Shown here: positions 40,111 to 49,746 of the stretch, piece after piece
How the letters are laid out: the number at the start of each line of letters is the position of its first letter
How positions within the stretch are numbered: position 1 is the stretch's first letter
Assembly (NCBI GenBank): GCA_016838895.1
Contig: JAEKNU010000010.1
Coordinates: 1-64,000 of the forward strand
Source of the DNA: Chloroflexota bacterium
GTDB lineage: Bacteria; Chloroflexota; Anaerolineae; Anaerolineales; Anaerolineaceae
Reading direction: 5' to 3'
Length of the DNA: 64,000 nt
Position numbers and translations under genes: made by a program
Notes under the pieces: generated by a model
The model's input: only the letters and a program-made list of their open reading frames with translations
What the model was told of the DNA's origin: nothing
Databases searched by the model: none

Positions 40111-40626
40111 ATGAGGCAAAACATTTCCAAATTCTGGTTCTATCTGATCATTAATGTAATTGTATCAGCTTTAACTACAATCATCATTTTGTCGATTTGG
40201 ACTGCAAATAGGCAGGATAGTCCGGCTTATTCATTGCTGCTTACCCCGCAATCCGCCGAGGAAATCAATTTCACGGATGCAGAAATTGAACAACCTACCC
40301 TGCCAGCCATGGATTCCCCTACACTTGAAATTAAATATGTATATGGATTTGGTGACCTGCAAACCGAATTTATTCAAATTCATATGATTGGAACGGATGA
40401 ATTGTGGCTAACCAACTGGCAAATCAGCAACGGCGCAAAACACGTTTATACCTTCCCCCGTTTACAACTAAACAGCGGCGGGACAGTGAACCTGTATACT
40501 AAATTAGGCGTGGATTCTGTAACCGATTTATACTGGGGCGAATCAGAACCCGTTTGGCAAAGCGGTGATACCGTCACCCTGCTGGATTCCGAAGGCAATG
40601 TCCGCGCCACATATCTAGTCGAATAA
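40111..40626 (+). CDS. Lamin-tail-domain (LTD) membrane-anchored protein
   Basis: N-terminal TM; ELWLTNWQISNGAKHVYTFPRLQLNSGGTVNLYTKLG...WQSGDTVTLLDSEGNVRATYLV. Confidence 0.7.
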   Translation: MRQNISKFWFYLIINVIVSALTTIIILSIWTANRQDSPAYSLLLTPQSAEEINFTDAEIEQPTLPAMDSPTLEIKYVYGFGDLQTEFIQIHMIGTDELWLTNWQISNGAKHVYTFPRLQLNSGGTVNLYTKLGVDSVTDLYWGESEPVWQSGDTVTLLDSEGNVRATYLVE

Positions 40627-40725
40627 TTTCGTCTTGTTCATATTTTAAGATTCTCTCGTAAGATTTTTCTTCAAGCAATGATACAATTTTAGCAATACAC
40701 AAAAATCAATCATCAGTGAGATTTT

Positions 40726-42366
40726 ATGTCACAAGCATTGTATCGAAAATGGCGTCCGGGCACCTGGGATGAGGTCATCGGACAGGAACATATCATCCAA
40801 ACCATCAAAAACGCGATCCACAGCGACAAAGTAGGCCATGCCTACTTGTTCGCCGGACCGCGTGGTACAGGCAAAACAACTACTGCCCGTCTGCTGGCAA
40901 AAGCGGTTAACTGCCTCAATGAAGACCCAACCCAGCGGCCCTGTAATCAATGCGCTAACTGCCAGGCCATTCAGGATGCCCGTTTTCTGGATCTGATTGA
41001 AATTGATGCAGCCTCCAACACCAGCGTGGAGGACATCCGTGATTTACGGGATAAAATCAATTTCTCGCCCGGTCAGGGAAGATTCAAGGTCTACATTATT
41101 GATGAAGTGCACATGCTCTCCACAGCGGCTTTTAACGCGCTGTTAAAAACACTCGAAGAACCCCCTGCTCATGCCATTTTTGTATTGGCAACCACAGAGA
41201 TTCATAAAATTCCGGCTACCGTGCTCTCACGCTGCCAGCGCCATGAATTCCGCCGTATCCCTGTCAAGGAAATTACAGCCTATCTAAAAGAGATGTGCGC
41301 ACAGGAACACTTTACCATCAGTGATGACGCGCTGATCTCCATCGCCAGGCACTCCACCGGCTGTATGCGGGATGCCATCTCCCTGCTGGATCAATTGACC
41401 TCCAGTGGCGTGGATATTGACATCGCCAACGTGCATGCCGTTTTAGGCACAGCCACCAATCAGGTCGTGCTGGACCTGTTATCTTCCATCCGGAATGATG
41501 AAATGGGCAAAGGCCTGACCTCCCTGCACCAATCCATGGATGCCGGTAGTGACCCTCGCCAGCTTGCCCGACAGATTGTGGATTACTTGCGCAATCTACT
41601 GCTGATCAAAATGGGCAATGTCAATCAGGTGGATGACACCCCGGAAATGATAAAACAAATGCAAAACGACAGCAAAGCTTTCGATATGGCGGACCTGATT
41701 CGTTTTGTAAAGCTATTCAACGAAGCTGCCAGCGGGCAAACCAGCAGCAATCAACCCGGACTGGCCCTCGAATTGGCTTATGCACAAGCTGCACTAAAAA
41801 ATCAACCTGCTCCGGTTGCAGCGGCAAAAGAGCCGGTAAAGACAGAAGCATTACCCCCAACCCGCAAAGCAACCACAAAAGACACTACGCAAAAGAAGAT
41901 TGCCCCTGTCGTAGATACTCAAAAAAAGGAAGCTCATCCCGTAAATGTAGAACCAACGCAGGAAGCCCCAACAGCGCCTGTTCAGGCTGGCAAAAGTGCC
42001 GATGGGTTAACCCTCAACACCCTCCTGGAACAGTGGCGCCAGATTCGGGCAATTGTCAAGAAACATCGCCCGGCAACAGAGGCATTGCTCAATTCCTGCA
42101 AGCCCCTTTCCATTAAAAAAGGTGTTCTCAGCCTGGGTTTTGCCAGTGAGGTTTTACGCGGCCGCATGGATCAACTGGAAAACACTGATCTTGCCCGGCA
42201 GGCGATTGCTCATTTATTTGATGCCGACGTACAGATACGCTGCGTGGTAATAAAAGAATCTCAGAATACAGATAACACGGTCACTGCACCTGATGAAAGT
42301 ATGCTCAAAACCGTATTGGATTTAGGTGGAAAATTAGTGCCACCGGATGCCAATCCGGAAAAATGA
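40726..42366 (+). CDS. dnaX: DNA polymerase III subunit gamma/tau
   Basis: ALYRKWRPGTWDEVIGQEHIIQTIKNAI, GPRGTGKTTTARLLAKAVNC, zinc Cys cluster, DEVHMLSTAAFNALLKTLEEPP. Confidence 0.97.
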   Translation: MSQALYRKWRPGTWDEVIGQEHIIQTIKNAIHSDKVGHAYLFAGPRGTGKTTTARLLAKAVNCLNEDPTQRPCNQCANCQAIQDARFLDLIEIDAASNTSVEDIRDLRDKINFSPGQGRFKVYIIDEVHMLSTAAFNALLKTLEEPPAHAIFVLATTEIHKIPATVLSRCQRHEFRRIPVKEITAYLKEMCAQEHFTISDDALISIARHSTGCMRDAISLLDQLTSSGVDIDIANVHAVLGTATNQVVLDLLSSIRNDEMGKGLTSLHQSMDAGSDPRQLARQIVDYLRNLLLIKMGNVNQVDDTPEMIKQMQNDSKAFDMADLIRFVKLFNEAASGQTSSNQPGLALELAYAQAALKNQPAPVAAAKEPVKTEALPPTRKATTKDTTQKKIAPVVDTQKKEAHPVNVEPTQEAPTAPVQAGKSADGLTLNTLLEQWRQIRAIVKKHRPATEALLNSCKPLSIKKGVLSLGFASEVLRGRMDQLENTDLARQAIAHLFDADVQIRCVVIKESQNTDNTVTAPDESMLKTVLDLGGKLVPPDANPEK

Positions 42367-42420
42367 GAGTAAAATTATCTCGGGATGTTGATCATCCCGC
42401 ATGAATTGGAGGTATTTATT

Positions 42421-42780
42421 ATGGCAAAAGGATACGGAAGACAAGCAGGCGGACGTAAAGGCATGCCAGGGGGCGGTGCCGGCGGCGGAAATATGATGAA
42501 TCAGCTCAAGGCCATGCAGGAGCAAATGGAAGCTGTGCAGGCCCAGGTTGCCCAGGAAACCGTGACCGCCAGTGTCGGCGGCGGTATGCTCAAGATCACC
42601 ATGACAGGTGACCAGGTCTGCCAGTCAGTAGAGATTAACCCCGAGATGTTGACTGACATGGATGCCGAAATGTTACAGGATTTATTGTTGAGCGGCATTA
42701 ACAGCGCATTGGAACAATCCAAAGAGCTCTCCAGCAGCCGCATGTCTTCTATTACCGGCGGCATCCCTGGAATAGGTTAA
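42421..42780 (+). CDS. YbaB/EbfC family nucleoid-associated protein
   Basis: MNQLKAMQEQMEAVQAQVAQETVTASVGGGMLKITMTGDQVCQSVEINPEML; lies between dnaX and recR. Confidence 0.95.
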   Translation: MAKGYGRQAGGRKGMPGGGAGGGNMMNQLKAMQEQMEAVQAQVAQETVTASVGGGMLKITMTGDQVCQSVEINPEMLTDMDAEMLQDLLLSGINSALEQSKELSSSRMSSITGGIPGIG

Positions 42781-42789
42781 TAAAGAAAA

Positions 42790-43401
42790 ATGCCTGTACT
42801 CCCCCAACCTGTTCAGGATTTAATCGCTGCTTTCGAGCGCCTGCCCGGTATTGGTCCAAAATCGGCCTCCCGATTGACCTTCTACTTACTGCGCGCCGCA
42901 GAAGACATCACTGATAACCTGACAGAAGCCCTTTCCGCCATCAAACGCAGCACCGGCTCCTGTTCTGTATGTCATAACATTACCCTCGCTGAGCAAGATG
43001 TCTGTGAACTGTGCAGTGCCGAGGATCGTGATGAGAGCATCGTGTGCGTGGTGGAAGAACCCATCGATGTGCTCATGCTGGAACGTACTGGCGGCTTCTT
43101 CGGCCGCTATCATGTACTGCACGGCGTGCTCTCCCCCATTGAAGGTGTCGGCCCGGATGATATCAAAATGGCCAGCCTGGTCGAACGTGCCAAAACCGGC
43201 AAGGTCAAGGAAGTGATCGTGGCCACCAACCCCAGCATGGAAGGCGACGCCACAGGGCTTTATATTCAGCAGCAGTTGGCCCCTCTGCCCAACGTGCGCG
43301 TCACGCGCCTGGCACGCGGCCTGCCCGTCGGCGGCGACCTGGAATACGCCGATCAAAACACCCTGCTCAGGGCGTTGGCAGGACGACAGGAAATCAATTA
43401 A
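42790..43401 (+). CDS. recR: Recombination protein RecR
   Basis: PVQDLIAAFERLPGIGPKSASRLTFYLL, zinc C4 motif, TOPRIM region. Confidence 0.97.
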   Translation: MPVLPQPVQDLIAAFERLPGIGPKSASRLTFYLLRAAEDITDNLTEALSAIKRSTGSCSVCHNITLAEQDVCELCSAEDRDESIVCVVEEPIDVLMLERTGGFFGRYHVLHGVLSPIEGVGPDDIKMASLVERAKTGKVKEVIVATNPSMEGDATGLYIQQQLAPLPNVRVTRLARGLPVGGDLEYADQNTLLRALAGRQEIN

Positions 43402-43423
43402 TTACTTGACACTGAGCGAAATC

Positions 43424-43461
43424 AAAGTGCCGCTTGAGGAAATCCTCAAGCGGCACTTTTT
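43424..43461 (+). terminator. Rho-independent terminator
   Basis: AAAGTGCCGCTTGAGGAAATCCTCAAGCGGCACTTTTT. Confidence 0.9.
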
Positions 43462-43703
43462 CGTTTCGTAGGATGGGTAAAAGAGCGATTTTAAAAATAT
43501 TACTTATCATACCAACAGCAGCTCTGTAACCCATCATTTTCCTGTAAAACACATAACTATTCTCTGACATGCGCCTGTTGTAGGGTTGCGGAGCCTGAAT
43601 AATACCAACAAAATTGAATTCCAATCATCACCTTCACCCAACATTCACAACCCTAACAAAAATCCTGCTACAATAAAAACTATCTATCACACAGGGATAC
43701 ACA

Positions 43704-44423
43704 ATGCAAATTCAAGCCATTCTATTCGATCTCGGCAACACATTATCCAAAAGCGCCTCCTTTGTTGAGGCCTTGCTTCAACTGGAGAACACCCCCTTCA
43801 GCCAATCTCTGGGATTGGATAGGGAAGCTTTAACCACCATCGGGGAAGAATTCGGAAAAAACATACGTGAGCTATACAGTAAAGATGATCTCACCCAACC
43901 CCATTGGTTTGATGTCTGGCAGGCAGCAGCCATCAATAGCAGCATTAACCTCACGGATGTGCAAATCACGGAACTCAGTTATGCTCATTTGAATGCGTTC
44001 TTACAGCAGAGCCAGGTAGAACCTTATGCGATACCTTTGTTATCCATGATAAAAGAAAATCAGATTCCATTGGGGCTGATCTCCAATGTCACCGGACCGG
44101 TTGAACTCTTTGCCGCCGACTTCCAGAACAAAGGGATGGCAGATTATTTCGACGTGATCATATGGTCCAATGTGATTGGTGTTCGCAAACCAGACAAACG
44201 CATTTTTCAAACCGCGCTGGATGGATTGAATTTACAAGCCAGCAAGCAAATCATTATGGTGGGCGACAATGAAACAGCTGATATCCTGGGTGGCAATGCC
44301 ATGGGGTTTACCACCATCAAAGTCATTGATGATGAAACACAAGAAGACAGTGCCGCGGATTATGTGGTTAATAAAGTGGGAATGATTGAGTTTTTCAAAT
44401 CTAATATTATTGAAACGATATAA
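43704..44423 (+). CDS. HAD-family hydrolase
   Basis: AILFDLGNTLSKS, LISNVTG, RKPDKRIFQTAL, MVGDNETADILGGNAMG. Confidence 0.9.
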   Translation: MQIQAILFDLGNTLSKSASFVEALLQLENTPFSQSLGLDREALTTIGEEFGKNIRELYSKDDLTQPHWFDVWQAAAINSSINLTDVQITELSYAHLNAFLQQSQVEPYAIPLLSMIKENQIPLGLISNVTGPVELFAADFQNKGMADYFDVIIWSNVIGVRKPDKRIFQTALDGLNLQASKQIIMVGDNETADILGGNAMGFTTIKVIDDETQEDSAADYVVNKVGMIEFFKSNIIETI

Positions 44424-44483
44424 GCCTATTGTCGGGTTTCGCTGATATTCAGCTTTGATCAGGTTTTGACTGAGCACTTGGAC

Positions 44484-45695
44484 CTAATCAACAATATCAT
44501 CAATGGTCCGATAACCATAGAAATGCGGAATGCCTGATTTATATTTCTGTTTCAGATCTTCACTATCTAATTTCAGTTCACCATTTTCAATTAATACTTC
44601 CTGGCGTAATTCCTGTGCCCACTTGATAATTTCATCAATGGTAGGAACATCTATAGCTAAACGATCTGCTGCCCACTTTGCGATACACAATCCATAATGT
44701 ATATCATCCGTGAAAAAACGATGATTTGTATTGATCTTCCATGTCCCCGCTGGTGTTTTCACAGTGGGTGGTTTGATAGCCCCTAACGTCCTGGACAATT
44801 GGAACGATTCAACAATATTATATACTTCTGTCTCATTTGTTGTAAAATCCAGCGTCAGATAGTCCAGCATGTAGGTAAATTTTTTCTGCGGGTATTTTTC
44901 CTTGATACTCTGACGAATTTTTGAATAGTCCGCGTCCAATCTGATGAGAATATCAGCAGATAATTGATCAAAATCTCTGTAAAAGTATGGAATAGTTGCA
45001 GCTTTATCCCATTCACCACCATGTTTTATAAATAACCCATAGCATCGTGAAGGATGGATGATTTGGTTATCTACTGATAATGTCAAGGACAAAAAATTAT
45101 CAGCTTGCCGTACTTCACTTTTTCCGAACCATCCCACACAAACTTTTTCGAGGATTTTCTGGTTCAACCCTTCAAATTCCCCTTTGGGTGCTACAGCAGC
45201 AATATTTATCGGCTTGATTCCATACGTGATCCCTATTTTGCCATACTCTTGAATTCTGCAAATCCACGGGATTAAACCAAAACAAAACGTGACGATTTTT
45301 TCCAACCCAAAAGCATGCTTCATTTCATCAACCATCCAATTGAAACCCGCCTGACCATATACCGTGCCTACGTATACCTTCTTTTCAGGATTCAGATGAG
45401 CTCCCATACGATGAAGCGCATTTCTGTATTGGCTTACTGGCATACATAATATAATCACATCTGATTCATAAATGAAATCTTTTGGATTTGAACTTATTTT
45501 GGATAATTGGCCTTCAAACTTTTCAATGACATCTCCGTCTGCGGACTGATACTGCAATTCGATTTGTTTTGACCAACGTTCTGGCTTTCTTGTCAATAGA
45601 TTTACATGATAGTTTGCAGCAGAAAGCAAGGGAATCAGAGTATGTGCACTTGCTCCTCCGCCTACAATTGTTACCGTTAAGTCTTCTGTCTTCAT
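44484..45695 (-). CDS. Opine (octopine/nopaline) dehydrogenase family protein
   Basis: VTIVGGGASAHTLIPLLSAANYHVNLLTRKPERW; C-terminal opine DH-like domain. Confidence 0.75.
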   Translation of the reverse strand: MKTEDLTVTIVGGGASAHTLIPLLSAANYHVNLLTRKPERWSKQIELQYQSADGDVIEKFEGQLSKISSNPKDFIYESDVIILCMPVSQYRNALHRMGAHLNPEKKVYVGTVYGQAGFNWMVDEMKHAFGLEKIVTFCFGLIPWICRIQEYGKIGITYGIKPINIAAVAPKGEFEGLNQKILEKVCVGWFGKSEVRQADNFLSLTLSVDNQIIHPSRCYGLFIKHGGEWDKAATIPYFYRDFDQLSADILIRLDADYSKIRQSIKEKYPQKKFTYMLDYLTLDFTTNETEVYNIVESFQLSRTLGAIKPPTVKTPAGTWKINTNHRFFTDDIHYGLCIAKWAADRLAIDVPTIDEIIKWAQELRQEVLIENGELKLDSEDLKQKYKSGIPHFYGYRTIDDIVD

Positions 45696-45750
45696 ATTAA
45701 ATATTTCCCTCCAAAACTAAAACATCATCATTCCTGTTTTTGCCACCCAA

Positions 45751-46310
45751 CTGGTTGATTAAGCAACATCTTAATGCGCGAAATCAAACAACTCAACTTT
45801 ATCCTTGCTGGATAAAATCCCCTCCCTCACCTGAACAACAAACCAGTCGTAGGACGGGTTGAGCAGATTGACAATGACCTTTTCAACGATTCCATGCGAA
45901 ACCCGTCGAAGGGCATAAGCCTATCGTCGGGTTTCGGTTCTCGTTTTTTTCTAACAAGCATCATTCCCGACACCACCTCTACCCGACCTACGCATGCGCC
46001 GACTGTAGGACGGGGTTGAGCAAATCGGCTGGTTGATTGATCAACAACTTAATGCGTGAAATCAAGCAAAACCACTTTGTCCTCAATGGATATATACCCT
46101 TCATCCATCCGAATGGAGAAGAATTCAAATTAACCCACATACAAAAAGATTTAATTCTGGTGGGTTCTTTGGGATCTAGGAAAATAGAAGTGCTTCTCTA
46201 TATTGATCACAATACCACAACTATTCACTCACCATTTAACAAATCAACGACCCAATGCATGAAACACCACCCCTCACCCAAACAATAACACCGCCTGCTG
46301 CAGGGTGTAC
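45751..46310. repeat. Degenerate intergenic repeat patch
   Basis: Three diverged copies of a TTGATTrAyCAACAwCTTAATGCGyGAAATC-like unit (about 45751, 46029, 46236) plus GTAGGACGGGTTGAGC / GTCGGGTTTCG units. Confidence 0.55.
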
Positions 46311-47914
46311 CCAAAACCAATCGCCAGTGGAATACCCACCGCCAACCAGGCCAGAATCACAACAATCAATGGACTTCCAGACGACTTACCAATGCTTTGA
46401 TTGCTTTTGCTGAAACCTTCTGCAACACTGCGGTCACTGGCAACTACTTTTTCTTCGGTTAACTCCTCATCAGTCATAAAATGTTCATCTGCAACCGGTT
46501 TGATCATCATGTTCAAAAGCAATCCCAGCACCAGTAAACCCGCCAGGATATACAGGGTAGTATCATATGCATTTGCCCTTGAAACCCCATTTGCAAGTTG
46601 ATATTCACGAATATAATTGACCAACACCGGTCCAAGCACACCGGCGGTTGACCAGGCGGTCAGCAACCTGCCATGGATCGCGCCAACCATCTGGGTGCCG
46701 AACATATCCGCCAGATAGGCCGGAATGGTTGCAAAACTACCGCCATACATGGAAACAATAATGCAAAATGCGCCGACAAATAAAGCCAGCGAGCCCGTGC
46801 TTCCAAAGGTTGGCGTTAAAGCATACAGCAGAATGCCAAAAATAAAGAAAGCGGCATAGGTTGCTTTACGTCCGATAAAATCCGATAAAGAAGCCCACAA
46901 AATACGGCCGGCGATATTAAACAGGGACAACAAACCAGTAAAACTTGCCCCGATAATTGCAATCTGCCCTATTTGATCCACACTCAGCTCATTAAAGCCA
47001 AGCTGGATCCCGATCAGCTTGCCGCCAAAGACTTCCTGTAAAAGCGGAGACGCCATGCCGATGATCCCAATACCGGCAGTAACATTCAAACACAGTACCC
47101 CCCAAATCAACCAGAATTGGGGAATTTTTAATATTTTGGACAAATGTACATGCTTCAAGGTGATCATCCGATTGGTACTACCCGCTGCAGGTGCCCAACC
47201 CGCAGGCTGCCACCCTGATGGAGGAATCCGATAAGCCAGCGCACCGCCGACCATGAATATAAAATAGATCCCTGCCAACATCAGAAAGGCTTGCCAAACC
47301 CCAACACTGCTGGAGGACGCAAAAGTACTCATCAGGCGATTGGCCAACGGCGCGCCAATCATGGCGCCGCCGCCAAAACCCATGATCGCCATGCCTGTCG
47401 CCATACCGCGCCTGTCCGGGAACCATTTAATTAGTGTTGAAACCGGCGAGATATAGCCCAATCCCAAACCGATCCCGCCAATTACACCCGAACCAAGCCA
47501 TAACAACCAGATCTGATGCAAATAAACACCTAGCGCTGAGATAACCAGGCCACCGCACCAGCATAATGCGGAAACAACCCCAGCTTTACGCGGTCCGGCA
47601 TGTTCCAGCCAACCGCCCCAAATGGCAGCCGATGAACCCAGAAACACGAAAAAGAGTGTATACATCCAGCCCAGCATGGAGATAGGCCAATCACAGGTGG
47701 TTGTGAAAATTTTGGCAACAAAACTCATGTTTTCAGGGCAGGCTACTGCCTCTTGAACCCCAATCGCTTTTGATAGCGGCAGCCAGAAAACAGAAAAGCC
47801 ATAAGCCATACCGATACATAAATGAATGGCCAAAGCGGCTGGCGGAACCAGCCAACGATTGAAGCCAGGCTTTGCGATTGTGCGCTCTTTTTGAAAAAAA
47901 TCCCAAAATGCCAT
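46274..47914 (-). CDS. MFS transporter, OFA (oxalate/formate antiporter) family
   Basis: HLCIGMAYGFSVFWLPLSKAIG, GGIGLGLGYISPVSTLIKWFPDRRGMATGMAIMGFGGGAMIGAPL. Confidence 0.9.
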   Translation of the reverse strand: MAFWDFFQKERTIAKPGFNRWLVPPAALAIHLCIGMAYGFSVFWLPLSKAIGVQEAVACPENMSFVAKIFTTTCDWPISMLGWMYTLFFVFLGSSAAIWGGWLEHAGPRKAGVVSALCWCGGLVISALGVYLHQIWLLWLGSGVIGGIGLGLGYISPVSTLIKWFPDRRGMATGMAIMGFGGGAMIGAPLANRLMSTFASSSSVGVWQAFLMLAGIYFIFMVGGALAYRIPPSGWQPAGWAPAAGSTNRMITLKHVHLSKILKIPQFWLIWGVLCLNVTAGIGIIGMASPLLQEVFGGKLIGIQLGFNELSVDQIGQIAIIGASFTGLLSLFNIAGRILWASLSDFIGRKATYAAFFIFGILLYALTPTFGSTGSLALFVGAFCIIVSMYGGSFATIPAYLADMFGTQMVGAIHGRLLTAWSTAGVLGPVLVNYIREYQLANGVSRANAYDTTLYILAGLLVLGLLLNMMIKPVADEHFMTDEELTEEKVVASDRSVAEGFSKSNQSIGKSSGSPLIVVILAWLAVGIPLAIGFGYTLQQAVLLFG

Positions 47915-48185
47915 CAGATTTACTCCTTTTCAATGAGTCAATGGATGCATGGGAAAGCCGGTTTGTTCAAGAAAATCATGTCGTAGATGCAAATACAATA
48001 TAACATGTACTCATGTCGATCACTCGGATCATACGCCAGTATGCTGCGAAGATGATGTAGATGTGCCTGGTTCAAACGTGGGTATATACAGATTATAACA
48101 AATCCTACTTCTCATGCACCTGTACAATTGAATTAGTCTGGGAAAATGTTTCAGGAATTACGATAATGAAATATCTACAGCCCAA

Positions 48186-48223
48186 GTGTAAAAGCCGACC
48201 TTTGCAGGTCGGCCTTTTTACAT
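48186..48223. terminator. Bidirectional-looking terminator
   Basis: AAAAGCCGACCTTTGCAGGTCGGCCTTTTT. Confidence 0.85.
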
Positions 48224-48250
48224 AATTATGCTATCAAATTTTGTTCTGGA

Positions 48251-49522
48251 TTAACATGCAATTTGCCCATCATTAGCATTAAATAGCTGTTTTTCCGCTA
48301 CCTTCCCCGCCAAATAGGCCAGAAAAACGCCAATGCTCAATAGAATCATATTCAACACAAAGGGTAGCGCTTTCTCCTGTGCAGAAAGCAATCCGGCAAT
48401 CCAGCCAAATGGCGAGGTGATCAAAATCACCGCTACATATAAAATGGATTGTATACGCGCGCGTTCCTTGGCATCAATGGTCACAATCGTCATCTGTTCC
48501 AGCAATGGGGTTACTGTTGCCAGGCTGCAAGCCTCAAACAAAATACTGATCAACAACACCCCGTAGTTAGCCTGTGGCACCAGCACCAGAATCAATTGAC
48601 TGAATAGGAAACCGCTGAAACCAACCATCATGGGAATTTTGAAATTTACCGTTTTCATTCTTGGAATCACTAAAAAGAAGAATAATAGCATCACAATCGA
48701 TTTTGCAAAGGGATAAATGGCAATATGCTCGGCAGGGATGCCAATTTTCTCCGTCACAATCACCGACCAGAACGTCCCATTAATCGTCGTACTGATACTC
48801 ATGATCGCCATAATGCCCATGGTAATCAGGGAGGCGGGGTTATTGAATATTATTTTAAATACCCCGTCATATTCCTTCAAACTGGAGAATAAACTTTTCC
48901 CTCGGGTTTGTTCCATGCGCACCAATCCTTGCGTTGTTTCCGTGGTCAGACGATAGGTCAGAAATGCCTTCACAGTAAACGACAACGCTGCAAACAGGTA
49001 CATCATACGTACTGCAGGGATGAGATCAAATTTCATTATCAACAATCCGGCCAGAGGAACAAAATATGCAGAGGTTAAGCACATAATTTGAATCCAGGTG
49101 AAAATATCAATCAGCTCATCTGCCTCGGCATCCTCCACCATCAGGCAGGTCCAGGCATTCGCTGCCACGCGCAGGAAACTGGCCATCACAGCAGCTGCCA
49201 AAAAATGCCAATAGGTTTGTGCAAATGCAAAAATGATTGCCGGAATCGTCCAGGCAAAAATATCAAATATCAACGTCGTTTTTCGACGACCCAGCTTATC
49301 GGTAATCACACCCCCAAAGACCGCCATAATTAGTTGAAACACCCAGCCAACACTCAACCATAAACCAATTTGTTCATCATTGATCCCCAATGCCAGCATA
49401 TACACTGAAACATATGGGGCTAATAAACTGTTCGGAATACCATTTAAAGCTTCAGTATAAACACAACCACGCGCATTGCCTTTAAAATTAATCAATGTTT
49501 TAAACATAGGATGGATTTTCAT
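48251..49522 (-). CDS. MFS transporter (copy 1 of tandem pair)
   Basis: Multi-TM; GVITDKLGRRKTTLIFDI MFS signature; start aligned with paralogue. Confidence 0.85.
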   Translation of the reverse strand: MKIHPMFKTLINFKGNARGCVYTEALNGIPNSLLAPYVSVYMLALGINDEQIGLWLSVGWVFQLIMAVFGGVITDKLGRRKTTLIFDIFAWTIPAIIFAFAQTYWHFLAAAVMASFLRVAANAWTCLMVEDAEADELIDIFTWIQIMCLTSAYFVPLAGLLIMKFDLIPAVRMMYLFAALSFTVKAFLTYRLTTETTQGLVRMEQTRGKSLFSSLKEYDGVFKIIFNNPASLITMGIMAIMSISTTINGTFWSVIVTEKIGIPAEHIAIYPFAKSIVMLLFFFLVIPRMKTVNFKIPMMVGFSGFLFSQLILVLVPQANYGVLLISILFEACSLATVTPLLEQMTIVTIDAKERARIQSILYVAVILITSPFGWIAGLLSAQEKALPFVLNMILLSIGVFLAYLAGKVAEKQLFNANDGQIAC

Positions 49523-49746
49523 TAGGCTGCGGTTCCTTGTAACCGAAAATTCTCCTCCAACACACATGTGTCAGAGGAGTTTATTTTACTGGACTATCTG
49601 ATGATTAACAAAGATTTTTCAGACACAATTTTAATATATATATATGCAACTAAATTTTGGCCGGATAATTTACTGCTTACATCATTCACTATGAATTTGG
49701 TAAACGGAGAGTTCACATTTACCGATTTTGAGCAATTTTCCTACAA

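Noticed and set aside
42886-43356. 156-aa minus-strand ORF
   Set aside because: Antisense shadow of recR, which is unambiguous.
46037-46288. 83-aa plus-strand ORF
   Set aside because: Sits in the degenerate repeat patch; no SD, no domain, unlikely to be a gene.
48030-48110. tRNA-like GGTTCAAAC stretch
   Set aside because: No acceptor or anticodon stem can be drawn around it.
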